A stretch of 64,000 nt of DNA from Acidobacteriota bacterium (GCA_021851335.1 JAJZEA010000008.1:24518-88517); one strand, 5' to 3'; numbered from the stretch's first letter, positions 42,785 to 52,256 are shown. Made by a program: numbers and translations. The notes: generated by a model not told the origin, from the letters alone.

Positions 42785-43167
42785 GCGCTCTCAGATTACG
42801 ACAGGGGCGCAAGGAAGAGCGAACCGAAGCAAGCCGCGGGTGCGCAAAAAAAATCTCTCTCCGCCCGCAACTTTCTTTCCGAGATTGACGTCTGACCGGG
42901 TGCGATACGATCCGAAGCGTTTTCCGGGTCGTGTTGTTCACAGAGGAGGGATTCGGCTGGCGGCTTGCCGGGCATCGCGTGGAGCGTTGCAGTGCGGGTT
43001 TGGACAGCCGACATCGAGTGGTTCCGTGGATGGCAGCGGAGAAATAAAGCAATCCCCGATCTGCATCAACTGCTGTTTTGTATGGTTTGCGCGGCGAAAT
43101 CTGCGGCCGCTCTGCTCCCTGCGCCTTGGCCGATGGAAGATGACCAATTCAGCACAGGAGAACTTCG
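42785..43167. other. Divergent intergenic region upstream of the DUF4382-type gene
   Basis: This spacer of 383 nt has no supportable gene; the open frames crossing it lack binding sites and have conflicting composition. On the plus strand TTGACG, 15 nt, TACGAT (42885-42911) is a marginal promoter that would leave a leader of about 250 nt. AGGAG at 43156-43160 is the ribosome binding site of the following gene. No repeat or operator stood out. Confidence 0.4.
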
Positions 43168-44574
43168 ATGTTTACATTTCAACCGATGCGCAAGCACTTC
43201 CTCATCGCCCTCTGCGGCGCGGCCACACTGGTGGCTGTGACCGGATGCGGCAGTAGCAACTCCCCCACACCAACCCCGGCTAATACCCCCACAGGGGCTT
43301 CGTTTGTGACGGGAACAGATGCTCCGATGGCTTCCGTAACCTCGTTTTCCGTGGTGCTGCAAGGCATCTCCGCGACGAATTCGAGCGGCGCGTCGGTCTC
43401 GCTGCTGAGCGGGACGCCGACGGTGGACTTTGCGCGGTTCAATGGGCTGAACACGCTGCTGGATATGAACGATGTTCCGGCGGGAAGCTACTCGAGCGTA
43501 ACGATTACGCTGGGCAGCGCAACGCTTGGCTATCTGAATACGTCAACCGGCGCGGCTCCGACGATTACGACGGAACCGGCGACACTGACCAGCACAACCG
43601 TGACGGTTCCGCTGAGCACGCCGCTGGTGGTGGCGGCGAATGCGGCGCCGGTGGGCATCCATCTGGACTTCAAGCTGGCGAAATCGATCGAAGTGGACAG
43701 CAATGGACAGATCACGGGCACGGTGGATCCGACGTTTGATGTGAGCGCGGTGACGACCAGCGATCCTGACGCGTATATCGATGAGTTCACGACGGCGGTG
43801 GTCAGTGTGAATACGAGCGCGCAGTCGTTTGTGATTCAGGGACCGCATGGGCGGCAGTTTACGGTGAACGTGAACGGGCAGACGGAGTGGGACGGCAATG
43901 CGGGCCTGAGCCAGTTGACGTCGAGCAGCATTGTGCAGATCTCCGGCCAACTGGACAAGACCGATGCGACGATCGACGCGGACGAGGTGGCGATTCTCTC
44001 GCAGCAGGGCTTCATGGCCAGCGGGCAGGTGACGTATGTTTCGCCGATGAGCGGGCCGGCGAGCAGCTTTGACCTGTATGTGCGAGGGCTGCTGCCGACA
44101 ACGACCGGGCTGACCCTGGGCCAGATTGCACAGGTGGATCTGACGGGCAGCGAAAAATACTCGATCTACTGGATGCACAATCCGCTGACGCAGTACCTGT
44201 TTAACCAGAGCCAACTAATCGCCGGGCAGGATGTGGCGGTGGGTGGTCCGGCAAGCGGGGCGAGCAACGCGCAGTCGGTATCCGTGCATCGCGTGATGCT
44301 GCGAGACTGGGGTTTTGTGGGCACGGTGGTTCCAGGCAGCGAGAACGACTCCGGCCGCAGCTTCCAGATTCAGGTGAACGGGTTTGCGGGCGTGTTGATT
44401 CCGCAGACGGTGACGGTGTATCTGACAGGCGAGACGCAGTTCCGGAAGGGATGGAGCGGGATGAGCGACATCACCGACAGGGCAAAGGTTCGCGTGGTGG
44501 GCGTGCTGCTGAAAGATCCGATGAGCGGCCAGACCGTGCTGGTGGGCCACTATGTGGACGACATGAGCAACTGA
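43168..44574 (+). CDS. DUF4382/DUF5666-type lipoprotein
   Basis: ATG with AGGAG 7 nt upstream gives 468 residues. A lipobox (LVAVTGC) marks a lipoprotein, followed by a Pro/Thr linker (SPTPTPANTPTGA). The next part, 'GTDAPMASVTSFSVVLQGISATNSSGASVSLL...VDFARFNGLNTLLDMNDVPAGSYSSVTITLG', is the DUF4382 beta-sandwich; the second half has repeated small beta-barrel units ('VVSVNTSAQSFVIQGPHGRQFTVNVNGQTEW'; 'VQISGQLDKTDATIDADEVAIL') of DUF5666 type. The role is unknown; an envelope-surface binding role is likely. It is followed by a terminator. Confidence 0.85.
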   Translation: MFTFQPMRKHFLIALCGAATLVAVTGCGSSNSPTPTPANTPTGASFVTGTDAPMASVTSFSVVLQGISATNSSGASVSLLSGTPTVDFARFNGLNTLLDMNDVPAGSYSSVTITLGSATLGYLNTSTGAAPTITTEPATLTSTTVTVPLSTPLVVAANAAPVGIHLDFKLAKSIEVDSNGQITGTVDPTFDVSAVTTSDPDAYIDEFTTAVVSVNTSAQSFVIQGPHGRQFTVNVNGQTEWDGNAGLSQLTSSSIVQISGQLDKTDATIDADEVAILSQQGFMASGQVTYVSPMSGPASSFDLYVRGLLPTTTGLTLGQIAQVDLTGSEKYSIYWMHNPLTQYLFNQSQLIAGQDVAVGGPASGASNAQSVSVHRVMLRDWGFVGTVVPGSENDSGRSFQIQVNGFAGVLIPQTVTVYLTGETQFRKGWSGMSDITDRAKVRVVGVLLKDPMSGQTVLVGHYVDDMSN

Positions 44575-44596
44575 CGGCGCGGGCTGAAAGAAAGGA

Positions 44597-44630
44597 AAAG
44601 CCTCGCTGCCAAAGGGCAGCGAGGCTTTCT
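44597..44630 (+). terminator. Terminator after the DUF4382-type gene
   Basis: AAAGCCTCGCTGCC and its exact complement form a 14-bp stem around a 4-nt AAAG loop. The stem itself ends in CTTT and is followed by CT rather than a long T-run, so termination is likely but less ideal than at the other sites. Confidence 0.75.
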
Positions 44631-44687
44631 CGCAGGGTGGAAGATTTGTACAAGAGTGAGGCGTGCATCGACGGCTAGAATCAGTTC

Positions 44688-45041
44688 ATGAGAAGACGGC
44701 GCAGCGTTTGGACGTGGGTGGCGGCGTTGAGCGTGGCGGGAGCGCTGGCTGGATGCAGGAGCCAGAGTCCGCTGACGGCGCAGCAGGCCGAGGGGCAGAT
44801 GCTCTTTCATCAGCGATGCGAGCACTGCCATGGCGAAAACGATCTGAACCTGAAGCCGGCTCCGCCGGAGATTCGAGGCGTTTTGACACGGGCCAGGCTG
44901 CCGGATGGCGAGCCGGCGACCGACCTGAACGTGATGCGCGTGGTGGTGAACGGGAAGAACAAAATGCCGCCTTTCATGGGTCGTTTTACAGAGCCGCAAA
45001 TGGAAGCGCTGCTGGCGTATCTGCACACAAACGCAGATTGA
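44688..45041 (+). CDS. Cytochrome c lipoprotein, class I
   Basis: This 117-residue protein has a basic N-terminus, a hydrophobic core and a lipobox (GALAGC, C23), so it should be lipid-anchored outside the cytoplasm. The heme site is CEHCH (C44, C47, H48), and the distal Met is probably in NKMPPFMGRF. 'PPEIRGVLTRARLPDGEPA' and 'TEPQMEALLAYLHT' match small mono-heme cytochromes. It would be matured by the Ccm proteins encoded at 12-15.6 kb. It lies 43 nt before miaB, but with no evident functional link to it. Confidence 0.92.
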   Translation: MRRRRSVWTWVAALSVAGALAGCRSQSPLTAQQAEGQMLFHQRCEHCHGENDLNLKPAPPEIRGVLTRARLPDGEPATDLNVMRVVVNGKNKMPPFMGRFTEPQMEALLAYLHTNAD

Positions 45042-45084
45042 CGAAGGGCGTTCGCGACAAGCCTAAAACGCATATACTAGGCAG

Positions 45085-46401
45085 GTGAGCGGAAAGACTT
45101 TTTACCTGGAAACATTTGGCTGCCAGATGAATGCCCATGACTCGGAAAAGGTCATCGGGACGCTGGAGCAGCAGGGCTATGCGCAGGTGGACAGCGAAGA
45201 GGCTGCCGACCTGCTGCTGTATAACACCTGCTCGATTCGCGACAAGGCGGAGCAGAAGGTCTTTCATCGGCTGAACGACTACAAGAAGCTGGCGAAGGCA
45301 GGGAAGCGCTTTGGCGTGATCGGGTGCGTGGCGCAGCAGGAGGGGGAAAAGATCTTTGAGCGCGCGCCGTATGTTTCGCTGGTGGCCGGGTCGGCTTCGT
45401 ATCGTCGGCTGCCGGAGCTGATTGCGCGGATGGAAGCGGGCGAGACACGGGTGACCGGTCTGGACGATCGGCAGACGGACGAGGCGTTCGAGACGGAGTT
45501 TACGGCGCGAAAGAATCCGTATCGCGCCTACATCACGATCATTGAAGGCTGTGACAAGTTCTGTGCGTATTGCGTGGTGCCGTATACGCGCGGCAAGGAA
45601 CGAAGCCGCGGCTCGGAGTCCGTGCTGGAAGAGGCAAAGCGGATCGCCGGGATGGGATATACGGAGATTCAACTGCTCGGGCAAAACGTGAACAGTTACC
45701 GCGATCCAACTGGTAAAAAAAGCTTTGCTGAGCTTCTGGCTGCGGTTGGCGAAGTGGATGGGATTCGCCGCGTTCGCTTCACCACAAGCCATCCCAGGGA
45801 CTTTACGCGGGATATTGTGGAGGTAATCGACGCGGTGCCGACGCTGTGCGATCATGTGCATCTGCCGGTGCAGTCGGGTTCGACGCGGGTGCTGCGGGCG
45901 ATGGCGCGGGAGTATACGCGGGAGTGGTATCTGGAGCGGATGGACTGGATCAAGGCAGCGAAGCGGAAGATCTCGCTTTCGACGGACATCATCGTGGGAT
46001 TTCCCGGAGAGACACCGGCGGAGTTTGAAGAGACGATCACGCTGCTGAACGAGGTGCAGTACGATGTGGTCTTTGCATTCAAGTATTCGCCAAGGCCGAA
46101 TACGCCATCGCTGGTGATGATTGATTCGATCTCCGATGAGGAGAAGTCCAAACGGTTGCAGATTCTTCTGGATCGGCAGCGAGAGATTCAACGGGCCAAT
46201 TATGACCGTCGTTTGGGAGAAGTTCTGGAAGTGATGGTGGAAGGAAATAATCCGGCACGGGAGCAGATCGTGGGGCGAAGTTCGCAGAATATTCCGGTGA
46301 ACTTCAGCTGGCCTCATCCGATTGCACCGGCGCCGGGAAGCTACCAGCAGGTACGGATCACACGAACGTTTCCCAACAGCCTGGTGGGTGAGGCGGTATG
46401 A
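45085..46401 (+). CDS. miaB: tRNA-2-methylthio-N6-isopentenyladenosine synthase MiaB
   Basis: MiaB adds the methylthio group to i6A37 of tRNAs reading UNN codons, using two 4Fe-4S clusters. The start is GTG. The 438-residue protein has the N-terminal cluster cysteines C13 (ETFGCQMN), C49 (NTCSIRDKAEQK) and C81 (IGCVAQQEG), the radical-SAM motif CDKFCAYC (C156, C160, C163), and a C-terminal TRAM domain. 'DHVHLPVQSGSTRVLRAM' and 'DIIVGFPGET' are characteristic of the family. It is directly upstream of the bifunctional nuclease gene. Confidence 0.97.
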   Translation: MSGKTFYLETFGCQMNAHDSEKVIGTLEQQGYAQVDSEEAADLLLYNTCSIRDKAEQKVFHRLNDYKKLAKAGKRFGVIGCVAQQEGEKIFERAPYVSLVAGSASYRRLPELIARMEAGETRVTGLDDRQTDEAFETEFTARKNPYRAYITIIEGCDKFCAYCVVPYTRGKERSRGSESVLEEAKRIAGMGYTEIQLLGQNVNSYRDPTGKKSFAELLAAVGEVDGIRRVRFTTSHPRDFTRDIVEVIDAVPTLCDHVHLPVQSGSTRVLRAMAREYTREWYLERMDWIKAAKRKISLSTDIIVGFPGETPAEFEETITLLNEVQYDVVFAFKYSPRPNTPSLVMIDSISDEEKSKRLQILLDRQREIQRANYDRRLGEVLEVMVEGNNPAREQIVGRSSQNIPVNFSWPHPIAPAPGSYQQVRITRTFPNSLVGEAV

Positions 46402-46421
46402 GGCGGCCGCGGAGGGTAGAG

Positions 46422-46910
46422 ATGGATGTCGAGATGCGAATTCGGGGCTTGATGATGGATCCAAACACCAATATGCCTATCGTGATTCTGAAGGATGTGG
46501 CGTCTGAGGTGGTGTTGCCGATCTGGGTGGGGATCTACGAGGCGAATGCGATTGCGGTGGAGATTGAGAAGGTGCGCGCACCGCGTCCGCTGACGCACGA
46601 CCTGCTGAAAAGGCTCATTGAAAGCATGAATGCCCGACTGGAAAAGATTGTTATATCGACACTTAAGGATGATACTTTCTATTCGGTGCTGTGGATGAAG
46701 CAGGCAGGGGAGTGGGTGACACTGGATGCTCGCCCGTCGGATGCGATTGCGCTGGCGCTGCGGATGGATTGCCCGATCTATGTTTCGGAGTCGCTGCTGG
46801 CGGTGGCGCGTGTGAATGCCGAAAACGCCGAGGGAACGATGAGCGCAGAACACCTGAAAAAATGGCTTGAAGGGCTAAACGATGAGGATCTGGGCAAGTA
46901 CAAGATGTGA
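46422..46910 (+). CDS. Bifunctional nuclease (BFN/DUF151) family protein
   Basis: GGAGGG 5 nt upstream points to this ATG, and the protein then begins MDVEMRIRGLMMDPNTNMPI as the family usually does; an ATG eight codons earlier that overlaps the miaB stop is less likely. The 162 residues contain 'VLPIWVGIYEANAIAVEIEKV', 'RPLTHDLLKRLIESMNARLEKI', 'FYSVLWM' and 'DARPSDAIALALRMDCPIYVSE', the BFN core. Members have been reported to act on DNA and RNA; the bacterial role is poorly defined. Likely co-transcribed with miaB and the lactamase gene, whose start overlaps its end. Confidence 0.93.
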   Translation: MDVEMRIRGLMMDPNTNMPIVILKDVASEVVLPIWVGIYEANAIAVEIEKVRAPRPLTHDLLKRLIESMNARLEKIVISTLKDDTFYSVLWMKQAGEWVTLDARPSDAIALALRMDCPIYVSESLLAVARVNAENAEGTMSAEHLKKWLEGLNDEDLGKYKM

Positions 46911-47838
46911 CGAATATCTGCGAATTATCGGACATGGTGGTTTCATTGTATTCCTCATGTTGTTGATGCAGATTGGTTTATTCGCGGCAATTCCAAGCGA
47001 CTGGACAGCGCCGCAAAAGCCGTTTCAGATTGGCGACAACCTTTATTATGTTGGGAGCCGTGACCTGGCGGCCTATCTGATTGTGACGCCTGCGGGGAAT
47101 ATTCTGCTGAATGCAAACCTGGCGAGTTCGCCGCAGCAGATTCGTGCGAGTGTGAGGGAGTTGGGCTTCCACTGGCGCGCGACGAAGATTCTGTTGCTGA
47201 GCCAGCCGCACTATGACCATGCGGCAGGAGCGGCCGAGGTGGTGAAGGAGACGGGCGCGCGGCTGATGGTGATGGATGGGGACGCGCAGGCCGTGGAGAC
47301 GGGCGACGCGCACGACTTTGGCGGGCCGGGCCTGCTGCCGTATACGCCGGTGCATGTGGACCACGTGTTGCACGATGGCGAGGTGGTGCGGCTGGGCGGT
47401 GTGGAGATGACGGCGCACCGGACGGCGGGGCATTCGCGGGGATGTACGACGTGGACGATGGAGACGCAGGTGCATGAGCGCCCCGGTGGTCCGGTTTCAT
47501 ATCCGGCAGTGGTGCCGGTGGTGATTGTGGGCGGATATGCGCCGCTGGACTCGTATCGGCTGGTGGCGCGCCCTGGCCAGCCGGTGTCGTATCCGGGGAT
47601 AGCGGAAGATTTTGAGCAGACGTTTGAGGAGCTGCGCGAGCTGCGGTGCGCGGTGTTTCTGGGGGCGCATGGGAGCTACTTCAACATGCAGGCGAAGCTG
47701 AAACGGATGCCGAGCGATGGCGAGCGGGTGTGGATTGATCCGGCAGGGTATCGGGCGATGATCGACGCAGCGAAGAAGAGCTTTAAGCAGAGGCTTGCCG
47801 AGGAAAGCGAGCAGGCGCAGAAAGCGCAGGGGCAGTAG
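46882..47838 (+). CDS. Subclass B3 metallo-beta-lactamase, Gln-x-His-x-Asp-His variant
   Basis: This 318-residue protein has a hydrophobic signal-like segment (FIVFLMLLMQIGLFAAIP) and B3 features. The zinc motif, normally H-x-H-x-D-H, reads Q108-P-H110-Y-D112-H113; the other ligands H184 (AGHSRGCTTW) and H263 (GAHGSYF) are intact. Gln at the first position is the known GOB-type substitution. Such enzymes hydrolyse penicillins, cephalosporins and often carbapenems in the periplasm, though activity here is unproven. It starts inside the end of the nuclease gene (29 nt overlap); internal ATGs at codons 26 and 29 are alternative starts. Confidence 0.9.
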   Translation: MRIWASTRCDEYLRIIGHGGFIVFLMLLMQIGLFAAIPSDWTAPQKPFQIGDNLYYVGSRDLAAYLIVTPAGNILLNANLASSPQQIRASVRELGFHWRATKILLLSQPHYDHAAGAAEVVKETGARLMVMDGDAQAVETGDAHDFGGPGLLPYTPVHVDHVLHDGEVVRLGGVEMTAHRTAGHSRGCTTWTMETQVHERPGGPVSYPAVVPVVIVGGYAPLDSYRLVARPGQPVSYPGIAEDFEQTFEELRELRCAVFLGAHGSYFNMQAKLKRMPSDGERVWIDPAGYRAMIDAAKKSFKQRLAEESEQAQKAQGQ

Positions 47839-47867
47839 CAGCGGGTTCTGCGAGCTGGGTTTATATT

Positions 47868-47880
47868 ACAGAATATCTGT
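47868..47880. promoter_or_regulatory. Inverted repeat ACAGA-ATA-TCTGT
   Basis: A 5-3-5 palindrome in an AT-rich patch 30 nt after the lactamase stop, about 170 nt upstream of the GDCCVxC gene. It could be an operator for that gene, but no promoter elements are obvious around it. Confidence 0.25.
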
Positions 47881-48051
47881 TATCAGACATGAGATCAGGT
47901 TGCATTTCGGCTGTAACGATTCGTCGTCGTTCGCATTGATTCCGAATCAGATGGACTGATGCAAACCGTATACGACGCAGCAGGAGGAATCGATGGAGTT
48001 CGCCGTTCATGCGGGCTTCGCTTCGACCCTTCACCGAGAAGGTGCGAAGTG

Positions 48052-48270
48052 ATGGGAATCGGAAGTGTCATCCTGGAATCCATGCTGACCTGCCCGAAGT
48101 GTGGGAATGCGGCACTGGAAAAGATGCCGCTCGATTCTTGCCGATTCTTTCATGAGTGCGTTGCCTGCCATGCGCTGATGCGTCCAATGCCGGGAGATTG
48201 CTGCGTCTTCTGCTCGTACGGTTCGGTCAAGTGTCCACCGGTCCAGCTTCAGGGCCGGTGCGGAGTATAG
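48052..48270 (+). CDS. GDCCVxC domain protein
   Basis: This 72-residue cytoplasmic protein with ten cysteines contains MLTCPKCGNAALEKMPLDSC, FFHECVACHALMRPMPGDCC and VFCSYGSVKCPPVQ, the hallmark of the GDCCVxC family, some members of which are selenoproteins with selenocysteine in place of Cys. Here every position is Cys. A zinc-ribbon-like CPKC/CVAC pair precedes the GDCCVFC loop. The function of the family is not known; metal or thiol-redox chemistry is likely. AAGG 9 nt upstream supports this ATG; another lies ten codons in. Confidence 0.85.
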   Translation: MGIGSVILESMLTCPKCGNAALEKMPLDSCRFFHECVACHALMRPMPGDCCVFCSYGSVKCPPVQLQGRCGV

Positions 48271-48279
48271 CCTTTCAAA

Positions 48280-48316
48280 GCAGATTCCCTGCGGGAATGA
48301 CAAACAAAAGACAGAA
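48280..48316. repeat. Dispersed hairpin repeat, copy A
   Basis: A 37-nt unit containing the perfect hairpin ATTCCC-TGC-GGGAAT followed by an A-rich tail (GACAAACAAAAGACAGAA). The same unit recurs about 7 kb away. It lies just after the GDCCVxC gene, in the 250-nt spacer before the receptor gene. Probably a REP-like element; the rest of the spacer shows no clear promoter. Confidence 0.7.
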
Positions 48317-48522
48317 ACTGTAGGGGATTTTTTTACCCACTGTTGATATGCCTTCAACAATCGCGCCCTACATTGAATCCATATTCTGCGATGTTCATTG
48401 GGGACCATACGTTTCGGCACGGCTCGCCGAGCCAGATCGTTTGCGATGGGATTTCCGGGTCGCAGGTTGCTGTCTGTTCTTTGTGTAATTCATCTACCTG
48501 TTTTTTCCGGAGGCAAAACGCG

Positions 48523-51500
48523 ATGAAGAGGTTTCTGTGGATTGACGTTCCGTTGAAGATGCGGAGCCTGGTCTGTTTTCTGGGGGTTTTCCTGATAGCG
48601 ATGGGCACGCGTGGTGTGGCTCAGACGACGCAGGGGTCGGTTTTTGGCACAGTGCGCGACGCGAGCGGCGCAGCGATTGCAGGGGCAAGCGTGACGCTGC
48701 GCAACCTGGACGAAGGCGTGAGCCGCACGGCAACCACGAACGCTGCCGGCAACTATGTGTTTGTGGACGTGGTGGCGGCACACTATACCGTGACGGTGGC
48801 GGTGCCGGGTTTTGAGACGTTTGAGGCAAGCCGCGTGGCGCTGGTGGTGCGGCAGCAGCTTCGCGTGGACGCGACGCTGCGGGTGGGCGCGGTGAAGCAG
48901 CAGGTGGTGGTGAACGGCGATACGGTTTCGGACATTCAGACGGACTCGCCGACGATCAGCGGGACGTTCACGGCGAGCGATGCCGAGGATCTGCCGGTGA
49001 ATACGCGGGCCAGCGCCAGCGGCACCTCGGCTGCGGCGATTCTGGGTGTGCTGCCGGGCGCGCAGGACGATCAATCCGGGGTTTCGATTCAGGGCGCGCT
49101 GCCGTTTGAGACGGACGTGACGATTGACGGCATTACGGTGAAGAATGCGCAGGGAGGAACGTGGATCAATGACGCGTTTCCTTCAACGGAGGCGATCAGC
49201 GAGATTCGCGTGGACGGCGTGCTGGCCAGCGCGGAGTATGGCGATCCTGGCCAGGTGGTGGTGACGACGAAGAGCGGAACGAATCATTTTCACGGTTCGG
49301 CCTTCACCTACTATCAGGACAACAACTGGAATGCTCATGCCTACAGCTTTACGCCGTACAAGCAGCCTTCGTATCACGGGACGACGTTTGGCGGGTCGCT
49401 GGGTGGGCCGGTGATTCTGCCGCACTACGATGGGCACGACCGGAGCTTTTTCTTTGGGGATTATGAGGGGTGGCGCTTCCCTTCCCAGGCCGTGCTGCAG
49501 GAGGTGGTGCCGACGCAGGGGATGATGCAGGGAGATTTCTCCGGTTACACCGATGCGCAGGGGAATGCCATCACACTGCGCGATCCGTATAACCCGACGC
49601 AGATGTGGGGCAGCCAGATTCCGTCGGGCATGATTAGCCCGATTGCGGCGGCAACGCTGAAGCAGTTTTATCCGACGCCGAATATTGGCAACCCGAATAC
49701 GTATCAGGATGGCGAGACGGCGAACTGGACGGAGAATGTGGACGCGAGCAAGCACTCGGACCAGTTTGATATTCGCGGGGATCAGTATTTTGGATCGAAT
49801 CAGAAGTTTCTGCTGTGGGGAAAGTTTACGTGGAAGAATTTTCCGACGGTCTCGCCGGAGCTGCTGAATGTGCCTTCGTCGACGCAGATCAACACGAACA
49901 AGGTGCTGCGCGTGGATACGAACTGGACGATTACGCCGAATCTGATCAACGAGGGCGGCTACGGATTTACGCGGGTGTGGGGCGGCACGTCGAACCCGTT
50001 CAACGGCACGGCGTGGACGCAGGGAGAAAATTTTCAGGGGTTGCAGAACCTGTTCTTCAACGGCATTCCGGAGATGGATTTTCAGAATCTGCAGAGCTTA
50101 ACAGCGGATCGCCTGACGAGCCTGAACAACTCGATCACGAACGTGTATCAGGACACGCTGCTTTGGACCCGAGGAAGCCATATCTTCAAGTTTGGCGGAA
50201 CGGTTTCGACGCTGGGCGCGCGGACTCCGCTGGGATTCTTTGGCGCGGATAACTACGGGACGTATGCGTTTGACCTGTGCGGAACGAATGGAAGCAGCGG
50301 GTGCTTTACGGGTATTGACTTTGCCGACTTCCTGCTGGGAATTCCGAACGGGACCGAATATGACGTGGTGCAGCAGGATAACAACGGATACTCGGTCGAT
50401 TACGAGGCCTTTGCGCAGGATGAGTGGCGGGCCAATGACAGGCTGACGATCTCCTACGGCGTTCGCTACGAGCTGCATCCGGCCTACTATGACAAGGGCG
50501 GCGATATCGGCAACTTCTCGCCTTTTGTTCCGGGTTCGGGCGCGGTGGTGTATATGGATGGCTATCAGAAGCTGCTGGCGAGGAATTATCTTGCGTCGGC
50601 CAATGCCTGCGATCCGGATGGCGTGACGAATACGAACAACGCGACGGTGAACGGCGTGGGGTGTATGCCGGTAGAGACGAATTCGCAGGCCGGCCTGCCG
50701 AAGGGGTTGCGCGAGTATCCACACAAACGTTTCATGCCGCGCTTTGGCCTGGCGTATCGACCGTTTGGCGATGACAAGACGGCGATCCGGGCGGGCTTTG
50801 GCATGTATGACATCCGGCTGCTTGGCTCAAACTTCTACTCGCTGACAGGGACGATCCAGGCGGCGACGCAAAGCTATACGAATGCTCTGAACTGCACTGG
50901 GCCGAATACCTGTGCGCCCACCTATCAGTGGCCGCAGGTCTATTCCGGGTCAGGCAACGGCGGGCCGACGAATGCGTATGGAACGGACTACTTTGGCACG
51001 GCGAACAGCGTGAACTGGAAGGATCCTTATACGTATCAGTGGAATCTGAGCGTGGATCGGTATCTGGGCCAGGGATATGCGCTTCGCGTCTCCTACATCG
51101 GTTCGGAGTCGCACCAGCTTGTGTGGGCGCCGGATGAAAATACGCTGCCTTTTTCGAACACGGTCTCGGCGTACAATCAGCCATTCACGGCGCGACTGTT
51201 TCCAAACTGGGGCCGGATCAATACGCGCGCGACGGGAGCCAATGACAGCTACAACTCGCTGCAGATTGAGGCCAGTCACCGGCTGCAACAGGGTCTGGAG
51301 TTTGACTCGACGTTTACGTGGGCGAAGAACCTGGCCGATAACCAGGGGCCGAACAACGGCGGCTTTGCCGGAGAAAGCGGCGGCAGCCGGGCCACGTCGG
51401 TTCTGGATCGCGCGGTGGACTTTGGCGATGTGTATGGCACGCGCCGGCTGCTGTGGAATACGACCGGGCTGTACCAGTTGCCGATTGGCCGCGGGAAGAC

Positions 51501-52146
51501 GTTTGGCGGCAATATGTCGCGCCTGGCCGACAGCCTGGTGGGCGGCTGGGAGATCAGCAGCATCTTTACGGCAGAGACGGGCGACTACCTGATGCCGTAC
51601 TTCCCGTCTGGCGATGGCGATCCATCGGGCACGGGTTCGGGCTTGAGTTCGTCGCTGGCCGGATGGGATCCCTCGCACAGGACGCAGTATGCGGATTCGG
51701 TGGTCGGCGCGAACTGGCGCTCAGGCGCGAGAACACGCACGCTGTGGGCCAATCCTGCGGCCTTCACCTGCCCCGGAGACTCTAGCTGGAAGCCCGGTTT
51801 TGGCTGCTACACCGGCGCTGGCTATAACGCAAACGGGACACCGCGCTACACCGGCCCGGGCGCGGCGTCGCCACGGCCGATTGGCCGCTTTGGCAATGCG
51901 CGGAATGGCTCGATCGAAGGCCCTGGCCTGGTGAACCTGTCGGCGGGCATCGACAAGGTCTTTGCCGTGACGGCGCAGACGCACTTCCGGATTGAAGGGA
52001 CGTTTACGAACGTACTGAACCACACGAATCTTGGGGATCCGGTGATGAATCTGTCGCTGCCGACGTTTGGCCTGATCGAGGGCACGAACAGCGGATACTT
52101 CAGCGGCGGGCGCACGATTCAGGTGGCCGCGCGGTTCGAGTTCTAG
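48523..52146 (+). CDS. Oar-like TonB-dependent outer-membrane receptor 1
   Basis: GGAGG 9 nt upstream selects this ATG, giving 1207 residues with a signal peptide (LVCFLGVFLIAMGTRGVAQ). Residues about 35-125 are a carboxypeptidase-regulatory-like domain (GSVFGTVRDASGAAIAGASVTLRN...GNYVFVDVVAAHYTVTV). A plug domain follows (FETDVTIDGITVKNAQGG; EIRVDGVLASAEYGDPGQVVVTTKSGTNHFHGS) and then a very long beta-barrel ending in the aromatic QVAARFEF typical of BamA-dependent insertion. Such receptors take up large ligands, often glycans or peptides, with TonB energy. A propeller/phosphoesterase gene follows 110 nt downstream, suggesting joint use. Confidence 0.92.
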   Translation: MKRFLWIDVPLKMRSLVCFLGVFLIAMGTRGVAQTTQGSVFGTVRDASGAAIAGASVTLRNLDEGVSRTATTNAAGNYVFVDVVAAHYTVTVAVPGFETFEASRVALVVRQQLRVDATLRVGAVKQQVVVNGDTVSDIQTDSPTISGTFTASDAEDLPVNTRASASGTSAAAILGVLPGAQDDQSGVSIQGALPFETDVTIDGITVKNAQGGTWINDAFPSTEAISEIRVDGVLASAEYGDPGQVVVTTKSGTNHFHGSAFTYYQDNNWNAHAYSFTPYKQPSYHGTTFGGSLGGPVILPHYDGHDRSFFFGDYEGWRFPSQAVLQEVVPTQGMMQGDFSGYTDAQGNAITLRDPYNPTQMWGSQIPSGMISPIAAATLKQFYPTPNIGNPNTYQDGETANWTENVDASKHSDQFDIRGDQYFGSNQKFLLWGKFTWKNFPTVSPELLNVPSSTQINTNKVLRVDTNWTITPNLINEGGYGFTRVWGGTSNPFNGTAWTQGENFQGLQNLFFNGIPEMDFQNLQSLTADRLTSLNNSITNVYQDTLLWTRGSHIFKFGGTVSTLGARTPLGFFGADNYGTYAFDLCGTNGSSGCFTGIDFADFLLGIPNGTEYDVVQQDNNGYSVDYEAFAQDEWRANDRLTISYGVRYELHPAYYDKGGDIGNFSPFVPGSGAVVYMDGYQKLLARNYLASANACDPDGVTNTNNATVNGVGCMPVETNSQAGLPKGLREYPHKRFMPRFGLAYRPFGDDKTAIRAGFGMYDIRLLGSNFYSLTGTIQAATQSYTNALNCTGPNTCAPTYQWPQVYSGSGNGGPTNAYGTDYFGTANSVNWKDPYTYQWNLSVDRYLGQGYALRVSYIGSESHQLVWAPDENTLPFSNTVSAYNQPFTARLFPNWGRINTRATGANDSYNSLQIEASHRLQQGLEFDSTFTWAKNLADNQGPNNGGFAGESGGSRATSVLDRAVDFGDVYGTRRLLWNTTGLYQLPIGRGKTFGGNMSRLADSLVGGWEISSIFTAETGDYLMPYFPSGDGDPSGTGSGLSSSLAGWDPSHRTQYADSVVGANWRSGARTRTLWANPAAFTCPGDSSWKPGFGCYTGAGYNANGTPRYTGPGAASPRPIGRFGNARNGSIEGPGLVNLSAGIDKVFAVTAQTHFRIEGTFTNVLNHTNLGDPVMNLSLPTFGLIEGTNSGYFSGGRTIQVAARFEF

Positions 52147-52256
52147 CTGGACATTGCGGGGTGGAAATAGGCTGGTCAGGGAGCCGCTCGGAAGTGATTG
52201 CGGGCGGCTCTTTGGCTAGGGCTGCAACGGTTTGGTTTGCGAAGGGCGGGAGTTGC

